A stretch of DNA of 64,000 nucleotides from Himantopus leucocephalus (lineage: Eukaryota; Chordata; Aves; Charadriiformes; Recurvirostridae). Every line of letters begins with the position of its first letter. Position 1 is the stretch's first letter. The DNA is taken from the NCBI GenBank assembly GCA_003993805.1, contig RSEF01000014.1, forward strand, positions 4,529,867-4,593,866. Reading direction: 5' to 3'. This document shows positions 33,063-45,545 of this stretch, piece after piece. The position numbers were made by a program, and so were the translations under genes. The notes under the pieces were generated by a model. It searched no databases. It was not told the DNA's origin and saw only the letters and a program-made list of their open reading frames with translations.

Positions 33063-36000
33063 AGTCTTGTTTCCTAACAAGATTTAAATCTATTACTTCT
33101 ATTGCTTTCATTACAAATCAGGGGACTTCAGATGCTCTGTACTAGGCAGCTCGCTCCAGAAAACGCGTGTTGGAGGATGGAGTTGAGCTGACACGTTTTG
33201 CATCCATGGTTACCTCCTTAATGGCAGAGCCTACTTCCCTGGCTGGGGGAGACTCTGGCTCCTCCTCGCGATGTCACACCCTGTACAGCTGATGCAGGAG
33301 GGAAATGCGAAGGGAAGGGAGGGGGAGAAAGATGCTTTCATTTTCACTTCATCGTTTTGGGAGGTGATCAGATGCTGCAGTATTCTGCAAGAACTGGGTA
33401 GACAGCGGAATCCATCGTCTGATGGCAGTTGCTCGGTTGCAGTGTCTCACTTTAGGGCGTTGCTTCTTTCCTGGCTTTCCAGAGAAGATTCCTCCCAGGG
33501 TAACGATGAAAAACTAGTCACAAATCAACACAACTCAGAATAGATGAGAATCATAAAATATTGCAAAAGAAAGCAAACAATACAAAAGCCCAGTGCTTTC
33601 ATCATGCAGGGAAAGACCTCCAGAACACCAAGGAATTTTGGAAGTATTTCAGAGACTCAGAAATCATGAAACTTAGACGTTTTTCCTCTCAAGGCTTTTC
33701 CTTCTCTCTTTCCTCTCTCCTCCCCAGTGAATCACTCCGTAGAAGAATACATTACCTGCAAACACAGCAGGAGTCTTGCCCTTAGTATAAGAGAGCAGAT
33801 TATAATGAGTATCATACTAAAGAAGAGGGAATAGAGAGCATCAGCAGCCAAAAAAGATATGCAATTTGTGGGGTATGATGTAACTCAGACAAGATCTCAG
33901 TGATGGGGTGGAAATAAAACAATGTCAGTCACTGTGAATTAATTATTCCGCTATAAAAACAAGTCAGTGGAGCCACCCCGCACACAGTTGTATCGAGTCG
34001 TGAGGTTTGGCCATCACGCAGGAAAGTGGTCGTTCCAGCCTGCCCGAGGGCACGTGCGCGGCGCTGGTAGGGTACCGCACGTCTCATTGCAGGGCAGGCA
34101 GGCTCGCAGAGTTGAGGCAAAATTGCAATTTCCATTATAATCCCTTTATATTGAAGAGCCTATAAACCCAGCCAGAAAATTTTGCTTTAGGCTGAAACTG
34201 AGCTGACAAGGTCTCAGCACAAGAGCAAGTGTATCCAGTGGGGAATGCTCTTCATTGTGCCGAGAACAAGGTTTGATTTAATGAATGAGAGGAGGTAAGA
34301 CCATAATTATTCTCTTAGAGGGAAAGAGAACAAGCAAAACATTAAAATGTACACAATACCAATTCCTGCGGCTGTTTGGAAGCACAGATAGGCCTTACAT
34401 CAGTAACGGATACACCTGCAAGGCAACAGAGCCGTTGCTGTGCCTCGCGGCAGAGTTCGGTTTCTGCACTGACACTCTGAAATGTCCGATGAAAAGTCCA
34501 CACTGTGCCCAGGCCTGAACTTCTCTCTCCACCTTCAAAGCAGGGCTCACTCAACCTTTCCGTTGCACCCTCAACTGCATAAAACACAGCAGCGCTAATT
34601 TCGCCTTCCTTAGTTGGTGAAAGGTAGAGGCAAAGAATCCCACCACGAGTGTCCGCGGAGCAAAATTTGTCATCGCATCTTGCTGTCACTACCATCGTCT
34701 GGGCAGCTGTAGCAAACCAGTCTATAAATGCTGTTGGAGACTGAATCGCCTAAAGCCCTTGGAGGTTTATAATGATGCTCCAGTATTTTTTACAGATAAT
34801 TTGGAAACAAATCTTAACCACGACCTTTACTCCATGCTGACAGTGCTTCCCATCCTAACAGTCAACATCCATTAAAAAGCAACCATTAACTGGAGAAGAG
34901 TTGAAACAGGGACGGGAGCAGATACTCAGTTGGGTGGGCAGAATGGGTGTGAAGTTTCTATCTGCCTCTCTTCTAAGCTATCACATTTTTCCCTCTTTGC
35001 AGAGATTTAGCCTGGAGAGGTGGGTTCAGAGAGTCACACTGGCAGTCCCCTTGCTGAGCATTTGGCTTGTGCTGTTAGTGAGCACTTGGGGCATCTGGGG
35101 GCCTGCCAAATGTCACAACTCTAAAATGAACTACTGCAGGCACAGACGTAATATTTTGCAGGAAAAAATCCCAACAAACAAACAAAAAGAAAACCCAAAA
35201 CAAATAAAACCAAACAAACCCTAGTGGAGTGACTTTTTTTAGTGTTTCCATCTTCTGGGCTTACACCGTAAGTGAATGGGATAGTTGATAGCCAAAGGAG
35301 ATGACCAGTTTGGTTAGGATTTTCGGAGGAGCTCAGAGGAGTTACCAGTTATCAGTGATTACAAATTGCTGTTGGAGCTGTAACTTTCTTTCAGAACGAG
35401 GAGCTGAACAAATCACTGCAGTGAAAATGCGGCGTTGAAGATGCAGCTCTTTGGCTGCCCCTATGAGTTGCTCCTAACCAGCTCCCCAGTAAATGAGCGA
35501 TACTTCAGTAAAGAAGTGAACTTTCTTATAGGCAGGAGATGCTGTAGCAACAAGAAACAGCAATTACTGTGAAGCAGCTGAGTGCCCAGAGGTTCCTGCT
35601 GAAGGTGACCCTGTCCATACGCTTTGAAGACGGCAGCCTTGCTGCTCAGACGCCACGGACCGTGAGACGCGCTGCGCTCGCAGGGACTGCACTCACCACT
35701 CCATCTTATCCGTGTGCCAAAAGCTTCCTTTGAAATGCTGAGCAGGGACTGATTGTCACATCAAGGTGTGTTTTGCTGTTTTGTAACTTTGGGGGGTTTT
35801 TACTACATTCACAAGGGTGAGACCGTACGACTCACTCACACCTTCCCTGGATGAGTGGTCAAACACAAGTTCAGACTCTGGAGGTGAAAACCAGTTTCCC
35901 TAATCCCCTGTCCTGCTCGGACTTGAAACAGGAGCTTTCTATAACTCGTTAACTTGCAGGCATTAAGGGGATTGTCTTTTGCTTGTGCGTAGCCGGAGAG

Positions 36001-36600
36001 TTAATGCATTTAACGACGATCTTCCAGCCTGCTGTTTGCTGTACGGAACGCTGCCATACCAACTAATTCTATCGGAACTCAGCAGAGCATGCATTTACCT
36101 ACTATGTGTGTTTTTACACACGTTTTGGAGTCCTATGTGAAATGTGCTTCAATATTTGCCTATTAGTATTAGTAATCTAAAACCATCTTGGAACTTTTTC
36201 AAAGGACTGCTAGCATAAAAGCTTATTTTACCTATGTACGTATTTCAGTCTGTGATTTGGAAATACCTACTGTATGGACTGGATCCACCTACAGACCCTT
36301 CAACAGCTGTTCTCTCAAGGGCTCCCAGAAGGCTGCCACCAGCTTTGTCACACGGGGGTTTGTCCCCGCGGAGTGTTACAGCCCGGGGTGGCATAGTGTG
36401 ATGGTAGCAGCACTCAAAAGTGCTCCTGCAATGATAATGCACTTCAACAAACTGCACGGGGCAATGGGGCTTGAGGACATTCACATCCCCGTGGGCGACA
36501 TTCAGGCCAGGCAACACATTAGGTTAATGCTAAAACCACGGGGAATAGATGTCAGACATCTCCGATGGTGTGTCCTAAATGAAAATATTGTTTTTAAATC
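33063..36600. other. Unique non-coding DNA with A/C-rich simple tract
   Basis: A TAATTA site lies at 33940-33945 in an AT-rich patch. A CAAA/AAAC-rich tract occupies about 35168-35220. The GC-richer patch at 36290-36540 opens a 142-residue + frame (36188-36616) that I do not recognise, and a minus frame over the same bases. A six-base inverted repeat AGCACT/AGTGCT with a CAAA loop lies at 36409-36424. No gene is called. Confidence 0.4.
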
Positions 36601-36609
36601 AGTTACTCT

Positions 36610-37240
36610 ATCTTAGGGGAGGACAGAGGGTAAACATTTTTGTGAATTATGATTGACCTGAAGTACTGTCAAAGGTTTCTTGTGGGCATATGTGAAAAAT
36701 CCCTCTATTTCCCCCCTGAACACAGATATTTCAAGTTTCTAAATGGGGAGAAAATCTCTGGAGAGGAAGATATAGCAAATAAAATTTAATCTATAAATGT
36801 CGCTCTTTAAAGGCACAGTCCAAGCTCTCCATTTTATCTTCTTGACAAAGCAAAACAACTCAATTTTGAACTTGCTCACATTGATTTTACATCAGGGAAT
36901 TCCACCAATTTCTGGGAAATTATTGATCTAAGTGAGATCAAAAATCCATCCTTTTCTTTCTTTTCCTTCAAAATTCTTTTTCAACTATTGATTATGGTGG
37001 TGTGATGTGGCTTATTGACTCTGAGCTAATAATGACCAAGTGCTTTGGGACAAACCAAACTGGCTTAATGGGCCACAACACCAGAATTGATCCCTATAAT
37101 GACCCAGAAATTAATTAAACTAATCGTTCCCATGTAGCCATGTACCAGGAGGCCTCTAGTATTGTCACCCACCTGACTACAGTATTTAAGCCCACACAAG
37201 TTCCAGCTGTTGAATAATATGAAGGGATCACCCACCTCTA
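36610..37240. promoter_or_regulatory. Candidate conserved non-coding block
   Basis: About 600 bases without identifiable repeats and with no open frame of 60 residues or more. They carry dense AT-rich words, including TAATTA at 37112-37117, CTATAAATGTCGC, ATTGATCTAAGTGAGATC and CTATTGATTATGG. The pattern is that of a developmental enhancer, but only an alignment to other amniotes could show it. Confidence 0.3.
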
Positions 37241-37980
37241 GCGCCTAGAAGCGGGGTCAGCACAGAGATGCTCGCGGTAACCCTGAGGGCACCAGGTCTG
37301 TGCGGCGCAGTTAGGATTGAGCCAATTGGAAGCAATAGCAGTTTCTTGCCCTCGTTTGTTCTTTCTTTCTTTTCTGGGGTCAGATGGTTCACATTTATGA
37401 AAGGGCATATTTCTTCTTGATCGCTTAGAGACAGTAATCCTTTCTTGCAGCGTTTACAAGTCTCGGTGTTTTTGAAATATATTTACAGTGCTTGACTTCC
37501 ATAGTGAGCGGCTCCAGATGTGGGATAAAAGCTGCAGCCCAGTGAGGGTGTGTGCCGAGTACAGTCGTAGCTTGTTCTTCCCAACCCAAAGGCAGAAGGC
37601 TACGGATTAATTGTGTATAATGATGTACCCCCCCGCCAAACGGCGTGCAGGAGCTTGCAGGGCAAACCAGAGTCCAAACCAGACCTGAACTGTGCCAATG
37701 GCAGAGACAGCTCTGTCTCCACAGGAGAGCGAAGGTGTCTTGAGGCCGTAGGACTGCCACCACGTGAAGCGGCAGTGTGGCAGCTGGTGGCACTAATGGG
37801 GGACGAGACCCCCTCCCTAATGCCTTTGGGTAAATCCACACGGACATACTGGGTTTTACGAGGCTAAAAGGTCTGCTTTCTTCTCTGCTCTGACTTCTGT
37901 CCGTTTAACTTCACCGGCTTACCAAGTCCCTCCAGGTTCGCAGAGGCTGCAGTAGACTTCAGGCTGGGCCCCATGCTTTT
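37241..37980. other. Unique non-coding DNA
   Basis: Frames of 140 residues (minus, 37425-37847) and 84 residues (plus) overlap each other and resemble no family. Nothing else is recognised. Confidence 0.4.
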
Positions 37981-37983
37981 GTA

Positions 37984-38059
37984 AGAATCTTTTTTTTTTT
38001 TTCAGCATCCTTTTTCTGTANAGAATCTTTTTTTTTTTTTACAGCATCCTTTTTCTGTA
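37984..38059. repeat. ~37-bp tandem copies around a single N, each with a poly-T run
   Basis: AGAATC + poly-T + CAGCATCCTTTTTCTGTA occurs at 37984-38020 and again at 38022-38059, with N at 38021. The copies differ only in poly-T length and one inserted A before CAGC. This is consistent with unmerged contig ends at a homopolymer. Confidence 0.8.
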
Positions 38060-40650
38060 ATTCTACATGAGGCTCTTTGTGCTTCCAGTAAAACCACTGT
38101 AAAACAATAAATTTCCCCCAGGTACAGTGGTGTGGTGGAGAGTGAGATATGGTCCTTAAAGAAGATTCAGGTCAGGGGGCTTAGAAGTGAGCGTATGTGT
38201 GGGAAATGTGAGGCTGAGGAGCGAAACGCCTTCCGGAAGGTGGGGGATGCACACTCATCAGTGAAGCTGCCTTCCCTCTCCAGCTAGCACCTTAACCCGA
38301 CCGAAGGGCACGGTCCATCCCATACCCGTACCTACCCCTCTTCCCCTGCCGCCTGGATTTTGCAATTACTGGCAATTCCCTTGCTGTCAGGGAGATATTT
38401 TTCTCTGGCACATGGAGTTAATTCTTCTGAAGTTACCCAAGCAATCCAGTTCGCGTGGCCCTGCCTCTCTCTGCGGGGTGAACCAGATTTGGGGACCTTT
38501 GGGAAATTGTCTTTAAAGTCTCTGTCTGGTTTGAACTATCACACGAATGCAAACGCACCCCCCGTTATCCCTGTCCGCTCTGCTGCGGATCGGCCCAACT
38601 CAGCGTCGTTCAGGAGCCTCTGGGGACCGTCTTCCACTGCCAGGTGATGAAATCCCCCAAAATAAGAAATCTGAAATTAAAAGGGGAAAGCAGAATGGCA
38701 TGCGGTGTGGTCACTCCGCGGGGGGGGGGAGCAAAGCCTGGCAGTTGTTCCTGTTTGGAAACAGAATGTGTTTGAGCTGTGAAGCTGACAGCAATCCCAC
38801 GCAGGGGGCTCAGAGCCACCGGTCTCCCTCCCCCCCCCCGCTGCAGGTCTGCAGCCCCCACTTGGGGGCAGCGGGGGGGGTTAAGGGCCTCTCCTCAGCA
38901 GGAGAGGCGGCAGCTGCTGCCCTGAGTGCGTGGGGGTGGCGGGGCAGGGACAGCTGTCCTCAGTTACCCCTTTCCTCACCCAGAAGATGACTCTGCTCCA
39001 GCCTGGCTGAAGCCCGGGGTGCGGAGGTCGGGCTGGGTGAGCGCTGGGGTGGGGAGGCGGTCGTGTTCCCCCCCTTTCCCCTGCTGAGGGCGGTTGGTGT
39101 TAGGGAAAGGAGCAGAGGCTTCTTTTGGAAGTTGCCTTTTCTGCAGCGCTCTAAGCCTGGTTGCCTCGTGTTTGGGGGGGGCTGTTCGGGTGCTGGTCCT
39201 GGGAAGCTCTGTTTGCTCCCTCCCTCTGCGCCTTTTCCACAAAAGAGAAAAAAAAGCAAACGGGGAGAAGCTGTCTCAGGAGCTCAAACCGGAGAAGGGC
39301 ATGGGAGGAAAAGAAACAAATACGGATGAAACAGCCCAACAGACCTGAGATAAGTTCAGGTATCTCAACAGAAAGCTTTATATGAAAATGTCTCCAGACC
39401 TCACGCTTCTGTTTTTTAATGAGTGGTCCTCGTTGGTGTCTGGATCGTTAAGCAAAGGGGTCATTTCCCCAGAGCAGGACTCGGTCGTGGTAACGAGACC
39501 TCACTGCGACCCCTCTGTGCTTTATCTGCCCTGCAGGGAAGGAGGCTCTCTCCGCCTGGCTGCCCCTTTCTGGAAGCAGAAAGCAGATTTTCAACAGTAT
39601 TCTGATATCACGGAGCTTTATAAGGTATGGATAAATCCTCAGAATTACTGAGAGGTTGGGAAAAGGGCTTTATTTTAACTCTTCTGGCCAGACACAGTCT
39701 CTGCCTAGACAACACTCTGCACTGTATGAATGGAGAGTGAGTGATCTTGGGGGGTTCGTCTCTTGGAAGGAGCAACTGACTGTATAGGGCTCATTAATTA
39801 TCGATGCACACGTGTAAGAGAGAAATAGGGAGATTCTTTGTCTCTGTGGAGAAGAGCTCTGCAGAACGAAACAGATGCTGTACGCGTTTAATCCCACCCT
39901 GGGGCGGCTGCCCAAGGAGTGGGCTGAGCCTCGTGTCCGTCTGTCTGGTGTGCTGCAGGCACAGGCCAGCTGTGGGTTAGCCTTGGCAAAGGAAGAGAAG
40001 AATAATTAGGCTTTGGATCGCCTTTTAAATCCTGGACCACCCTTGCCTACCGCAGCCTTAAACACAGGTCTGCATTTCACCTAACGCTGAAACAGAAAGG
40101 GGCTCCGGTGGCTGAGGAGCTGGAGGTGAGCAGCCCCCCGGAGTAAGCCCCGGGGCGCCGCGTGGGGTCCCGCTGGTGGGAGCGGAGCCGCAGAACTGGT
40201 CTCCTCTCCCCTGTCGGGCTGTGTAACGTGCTCAGACAAAGAGTAACGCGCTCGGCCAGCCTCGCTCCGAGAAGGTCACGGAGGGCTGCTCGTTAGGAAG
40301 CACAGATACATCCCCGCATTCGAGGGCACCAGAAGAGACTGGGATCGATTGTGCAATAGTGCTGCAGATGATAACACTGGGACGCGGTGCTGGCTGCCCA
40401 GGCTAGGCACGGCACGCCAACCGGCGCAGGGCTGCCGCTGTGCCCGCCGGGAAGAGCGCTCCGCGGTTCACCGAAACGGTCCGGCAGCAAGTGCCGCTGT
40501 TCCTGGCTGGCCGTCCCGACGCAGGCACCCCCCCGGCCCAGGGGGCACAAATAGCTTTAGCGGGGGGGACGGCTGCTCAGAAGGGTCGGGCAGGGCGAGC
40601 ACTCGGGGAGGGTGACCCTGGAGGAGGTAACAGCAAAGGCTTTGCACGTT
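38060..40650. other. GC-rich region, no gene supported
   Basis: Between about 38440 and 39260 and again at 40100-40620 the DNA is GC-rich with G and C homopolymers (G run at 38719-38729; C-rich run near 38829-38840). Frames of 80-147 residues are open on both strands, including paired frames at 38547-38990 plus and 38610-38861 minus. The composition explains them. A 5' exon of a long gene or an lncRNA promoter cannot be excluded, but I see no splice-bounded coding evidence. Confidence 0.45.
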
Positions 40651-42060
40651 TCTGTCTCCAAATATATCTTAACTCTCCTGTTTTAATTTTCTTACTCATA
40701 AACATGACTTGCTTTTACAAACAAAGGGAGAAATCTTATTTCTTCTCCTAAATCTTGAACTGCAATTACCAAAGCCAGTCAAGGACTAGTTTGCCCAGTT
40801 CTCACTCAGGGCTGATGAGCGTTGGCCGATTAAATCCCTTTTGCTTTGAAAATTCCAGTCAAGATACTTAACCACAAGGAAAAATGGTTTCTGCTGTCTT
40901 TTAACCCTATTTAAAAAAAATTTAGAAAACATTCAGTTTAATTTGGCACTAATTCATTTTAAGCCAATTTTACATAAGCTGTTTTCAACTTTAAAATCTC
41001 CTCGTTGGAAGAAAGTGATCTATCCCAGCTGCCGGACTGGCACGCTCCGAGACCGCTTTGTGCTCAGTCTTTCTGTGCCTGGCAGAGGCCCGCGTGGCAC
41101 CGTCCGTGCACTGTGGCCGTGAATTAATGTGCCAAAAGCTTGTTTTATTGACGTTGCTGTTTACTGATGTCGTCACTTTTCTCCAGGCGCTGTGTGTGTG
41201 TATGTGAAGTCATAGCAGTGTTATATCTAAGAGATGGGCTTGGGCGTGACAGAAAAGTGACCCAAGGTTTAAGCGAAAGCCGAGAGATCGGGGCTTGTGA
41301 CTTGTGGAAAGCTGGCTCTGATTGAACTGCTACGCGTACAGCGTTAGCAGCGCACATTGCCTTCTCTGCCAAGCAGTCTTCTTTGTTGCCAGCTTTGCTG
41401 TGCCGCTCGCGGTATTGCTGTCACTGAACTAAGCTTAATTAGCTGGAACTCGTACGTATATCCAAACTTTTGATTGTACAGTGACGTTACACAGAAAGCT
41501 GGCTTGAGTGGTTTGCTCCTGATTTACCCCCAGTTTTCGATGACGTTAGCTAGATTCAGCTCACTTACCCGGTAACTGCAGTACCCATCCAAGCTCTTGA
41601 GTTTCTGAATGACTATTTCAAATGAGTGTGAGTGCGGTGGTGGTAAGAGTGGCGCTTGGGTCCTCCAAGCAGAAGTCAGTAGGACACTTCTCCCCAGTCA
41701 TGTCCATGTACNCGTACACCTAAATAATATTTTGGAAAATGCTCAAGCATGTAATTAAGAGGTCCCAAGGAGAAGAAACCTTTTGTTTAATTTGATTTAT
41801 TTTTACTAGTTTTTTTGCCTGTTGAAGTGGTGGAAAGTATTCTTGTCCCATCAAAATGACTTGGCTGTCCCAGGGGATCTGACGTGGTCAGAGACAGGCG
41901 TGTGACATGGGACTCTAATGTCTGTTTCTGGGATTAGCTGGGCTGATTTCCCTGGGAAAAGATCAGAAGGGTCTCCTGGGTCATCAGGTGTAGTCCTGTG
42001 TAATTACACTCGGCTTTCTCCAGCACTTTTCTTTCAAGCTGTGTTCAGCCAAAGGGAAGA
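40651..42060. other. Unique non-coding DNA
   Basis: A short (TG)n lies at 41191-41201 and a single N at 41712 in unique DNA. TGATTTACCCCCAG near 41519-41532 may be a remnant of an amniote foldback repeat. No gene is seen. Confidence 0.4.
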
Positions 42061-42112
42061 TCTTTTTTCTTTTTTTTCTTTTTTTTTTTTTTGGGGGGGG
42101 GGGGGGNGGGGA
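42061..42112 (+). repeat. Poly-T followed directly by poly-G tract with an N
   Basis: A T-rich run of about 32 bases with a few C interruptions abuts a G run of about 20 bases containing N at 42107. Such a tract is hard to sequence and could form a G-quadruplex. The N marks unresolved length. Confidence 0.85.
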
Positions 42113-45100
42113 GCAGGGTAGAGGAAAGACCGCTGTAGGATATAGTTTGTGTTTCCATGTGAAAGAGGTAAAGGCATCCACACAAAAATAGGGAATGGCT
42201 GTACCCTTCAAGTTACACGGACTGTCGCCAGCTGTGGAGCCGATCCGGGAGCCAGGGATGCTCCTGGCCCCGTCCCAGGCTGCCGCCTGCAGAAGGACGC
42301 GCGGAGCATCACAAAATCCAGCCAGCAAGGAGTTAAACAAAATGCAGGAATATGTTTCCCTTATTTTTCTCTTTCTTTCCCTCCTCCTCCCATGTGCTTT
42401 TATTTTTGTCTTGAGCTAAGTAGAAATGTTTTTTTCCTTTTTTCTTTGGCTGAGCTTATGTTGTTATTTGATTTTTATACGATCCTCAGGTACCTAATGA
42501 AATTGCCACATGCTCAAGGGAAAACAAGTTTCATAACAGAATGACAGAAAAATGTTGCTAAAATCCTCCAGGACAGAGGCAGGATTAGAAGAAGAAAATG
42601 CAGAATAATGTAGACATTAGCTTAAAGACAACAAAGGGTTCCTAGTCCACTGACACACCAGAATCCAACAGAAGTATTCATAATTACTAATAACAAAAGG
42701 CTGGTTTATTATAACAACTCCGTTCAAACTAAAACACATGTAAAGCTTGTGTGCTATGAGTGTGTTTTGATGATAGGTCTGGTTTAAACCTAATCTGCTG
42801 AAATACAGACAGGATAGGAACAATGCTTTCTCGAGGGATCAACAACTTTGTCCCTGAACAGACTGCCTTATATAAACACCCATAATTGAGTTAAAATTCA
42901 TGCAGACAGCTTGGATTAAAAAGAAACAAATATCAAGCAAATAAACAAAAGTCATGAGCAACAGGGGCTGGTGAAGCCATTGTGGGGAAAAATATTCTTT
43001 GAAGCATATGCCAGTGTATACTAAATCAAGAGAATTAATATTAAACACTACAGGTCACAATAATGAACATATGTTCCACCTTCTGAGAAAGTAGCTAGAA
43101 ATCCTCCTTTCAACAGCGGACGTCTTGTTTAGTGTGTTTGTTAATCTTGCTTTTTAAAAAAAATAAAAATGAACTGTTAACTTAGGTATTCACCACCACT
43201 TTGGCCTTCACTTCCCTAAACACTGTGCACAGAAAAATGCCTCTTGCTTGGAGCTGCACTGCTTCCAGCTGGCACTGATTTATTCAGCTGGGAATAAAGG
43301 CGCGTTATCCAGAAGACTTTGATAGCTGTAGTTACATGGGTATATTTTAAGTGGGTAAAGATAGACGTGAAATCACTCAACTATTTGTTCCTTTCCAATG
43401 TCTCTTAGTTCATGAAAAGGGACGAAAGCCCTGTCTCTGGGAGCTGGTACAATGGCCGGGGAAAGCCCTGGACCGCTTTACCTGGTGGCACAGGGGCAAA
43501 ATTCCACATCAGGGAGACGGTGCTCAGCCTGGCAGAAGAAATCTCTCCCTCCTGTGCTGCCTTTACTGGGCTGTCTTGGGTAGATTTGGTTGTTTGGGTT
43601 TTTTTTTTCTTCTATTTGCTCTGCACTCTCACACTGAAATAGATGATGGGGGACTTCGGAGAGGTTGACGTTCCCCATGTTCGCAGCGTATGTGGAACTA
43701 GTGAATGTTCCTTCAAATCCCTGTTCCTGCCACACGCAGGGTTTTTTTGCCCCTTGCTAAAGGTTCTGGGAAAGGCTGTGTGTGAGACATCCTTGAGGTC
43801 TGACAGGACTGACTTCAGCCTTCTATTTTTAGGGTAGGCTTTAAGGCTGTGGGCACCCTCCTTGGGCAACCGCTGCCGCATGACAGTTCAGCTTTAATGT
43901 GGGCGTTTCAAGAGATGTTCCCTACCTTTAGATGCAGGGACACGGAGGCAATCTGTAGGAAGCTTTCCAAGTTGGCGGAGGAACATGGAAAAAGATAAGT
44001 GTGGCTCTGAAATCCAGCATCTGGCCCGGGACGCGGGGCTGGGGAACTTGCTGAGGGCAGACTCGGCGCTTTCTGAGCCAAGCAGCTGTTTGTTTTTCCT
44101 CCTGCCTTCAAAGAAACCAAACTCTGTATGTTTGCAAATAAATGAGATTACACCAAACGTACACCTGACAGGTACTTGGTTTCAGGAACAGAAAAGAAAA
44201 ACAAAACTTACAAGGCCCGACTAATTGCAACAGTTCAGATAATATACTTGAAAGGAAGAAAGTTTAGTAACTGTTTAAGCAACTTCCTATTTAAAGGGCC
44301 GTCTCTTTCAAAACTTCAGTTTAGTGGATTTTCATGAGTTTTCCTGCTTGGAACCATTGCCGTGAGGACCACAACCATGCAGAAAGACGACTACCCCATA
44401 ACTAACAGCCTTTTAGTAGAGATGTTGCCGACTTCTCCCTGTTCTTGACCTTATCTCCAGCCCCCATGAGCGACCTTTGGACGAGCCTCTGCTGTGACTC
44501 AAACCGTGATTTAAATCATGTTTGAGAGCCCTCTGAAATAAGACTGAAAAGAAAATTCAGCTAACCTTGAATTCAAAAAGCATTCTCTAGAGACTTGGTA
44601 TTTAGCTCAGTTTTCAGTTTCAGCACTGCTTACTTTTGTTGGAAAAGTTATTTTTGGTTGCTTTCTGTGCTTCATTATAATTCTGAAAATGACTAATTTG
44701 ATGTGACATTTACTAATGTAGTATGATCAGACATAATTTGATCTTATTAACTTAGATCGTACCATATTAGCAAACATCGGATTCTATTTGAGAAATTTAC
44801 ACATGCTGCAAATGTGGATACACCTTGAAATCATACTGTATTAGTATAATTTGTCAGCTTAATGTTGTATTTGGTAAAGAATGTCAGAATATACCGCAAT
44901 TTATAGCTACCTACTTACAAATCTGCAAAGGTTCAGACCGGCTGTGCTGTTGTCATATAGCTTTATCACTTAAAAACTAAACTTCCTCAATGAAACAAGG
45001 CCACTGCAATTCATGTACTTGATGTCTTCCTGTTCTTTGGAAATACTCTCACTGCCTTGCGCATTGGGGTCTGAAATCTAAGTCAGCGAGGTGGAGTGAA

Positions 45101-45465
45101 GAGCTTGTCCCCCACCCCGTCCATGGGTGATGATGACCAACGTGGCCTGAGAAGTCAGCATGAGCTAGAAAGTAGTGGGTAATGGAGTGGTGCAGCTGCA
45201 TCAGCTCTAAATCCTCACGTTAACCTATATGACACTGATTTTTGTTTCCCTGCTAGGCACCAACCGATTTTTTAAAAGGCTAAATATTTGTTGATATTAT
45301 TTATGAAGGAATTGAAAGGGCAGTTGCCTTTTATAACCTTGTGCAGTTGAGATAATAACTCTCATGTTCTCTTCTTCCATTGTGCTCTAGAGCTGTGATT
45401 TCTCTTTGCCAAGCCAGGCTGTAACTAGAGCCTTATCTCCCGTGTTCCTCTGAGAGACCCTGTCT
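42113..45465. other. Unique non-coding DNA
   Basis: Mostly AT-rich. Positions 44570-45020 are repeat-free and have no open frame of 60 residues or more, with an enhancer-like texture. Frames at 43351-43735 are short and overlap on both strands. No RNA gene or named repeat is recognised. Confidence 0.4.
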
Positions 45466-45545
45466 CCTTGTCTTTTCTTTTTTCTTTTTTTCTCTTTTCT
45501 CTTTGGTTTTTTGTTTGTTTTTTGGTGGTGGTGAGGGGGAGGAGG
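45466..45545 (+). repeat. CT/T-rich low-complexity tract
   Basis: A pyrimidine-rich run of CTTTT and TTTCT units grades into TTTG and GGTGGTGG. It accounts for the lysine-rich minus-strand frame over the same bases. Confidence 0.85.
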
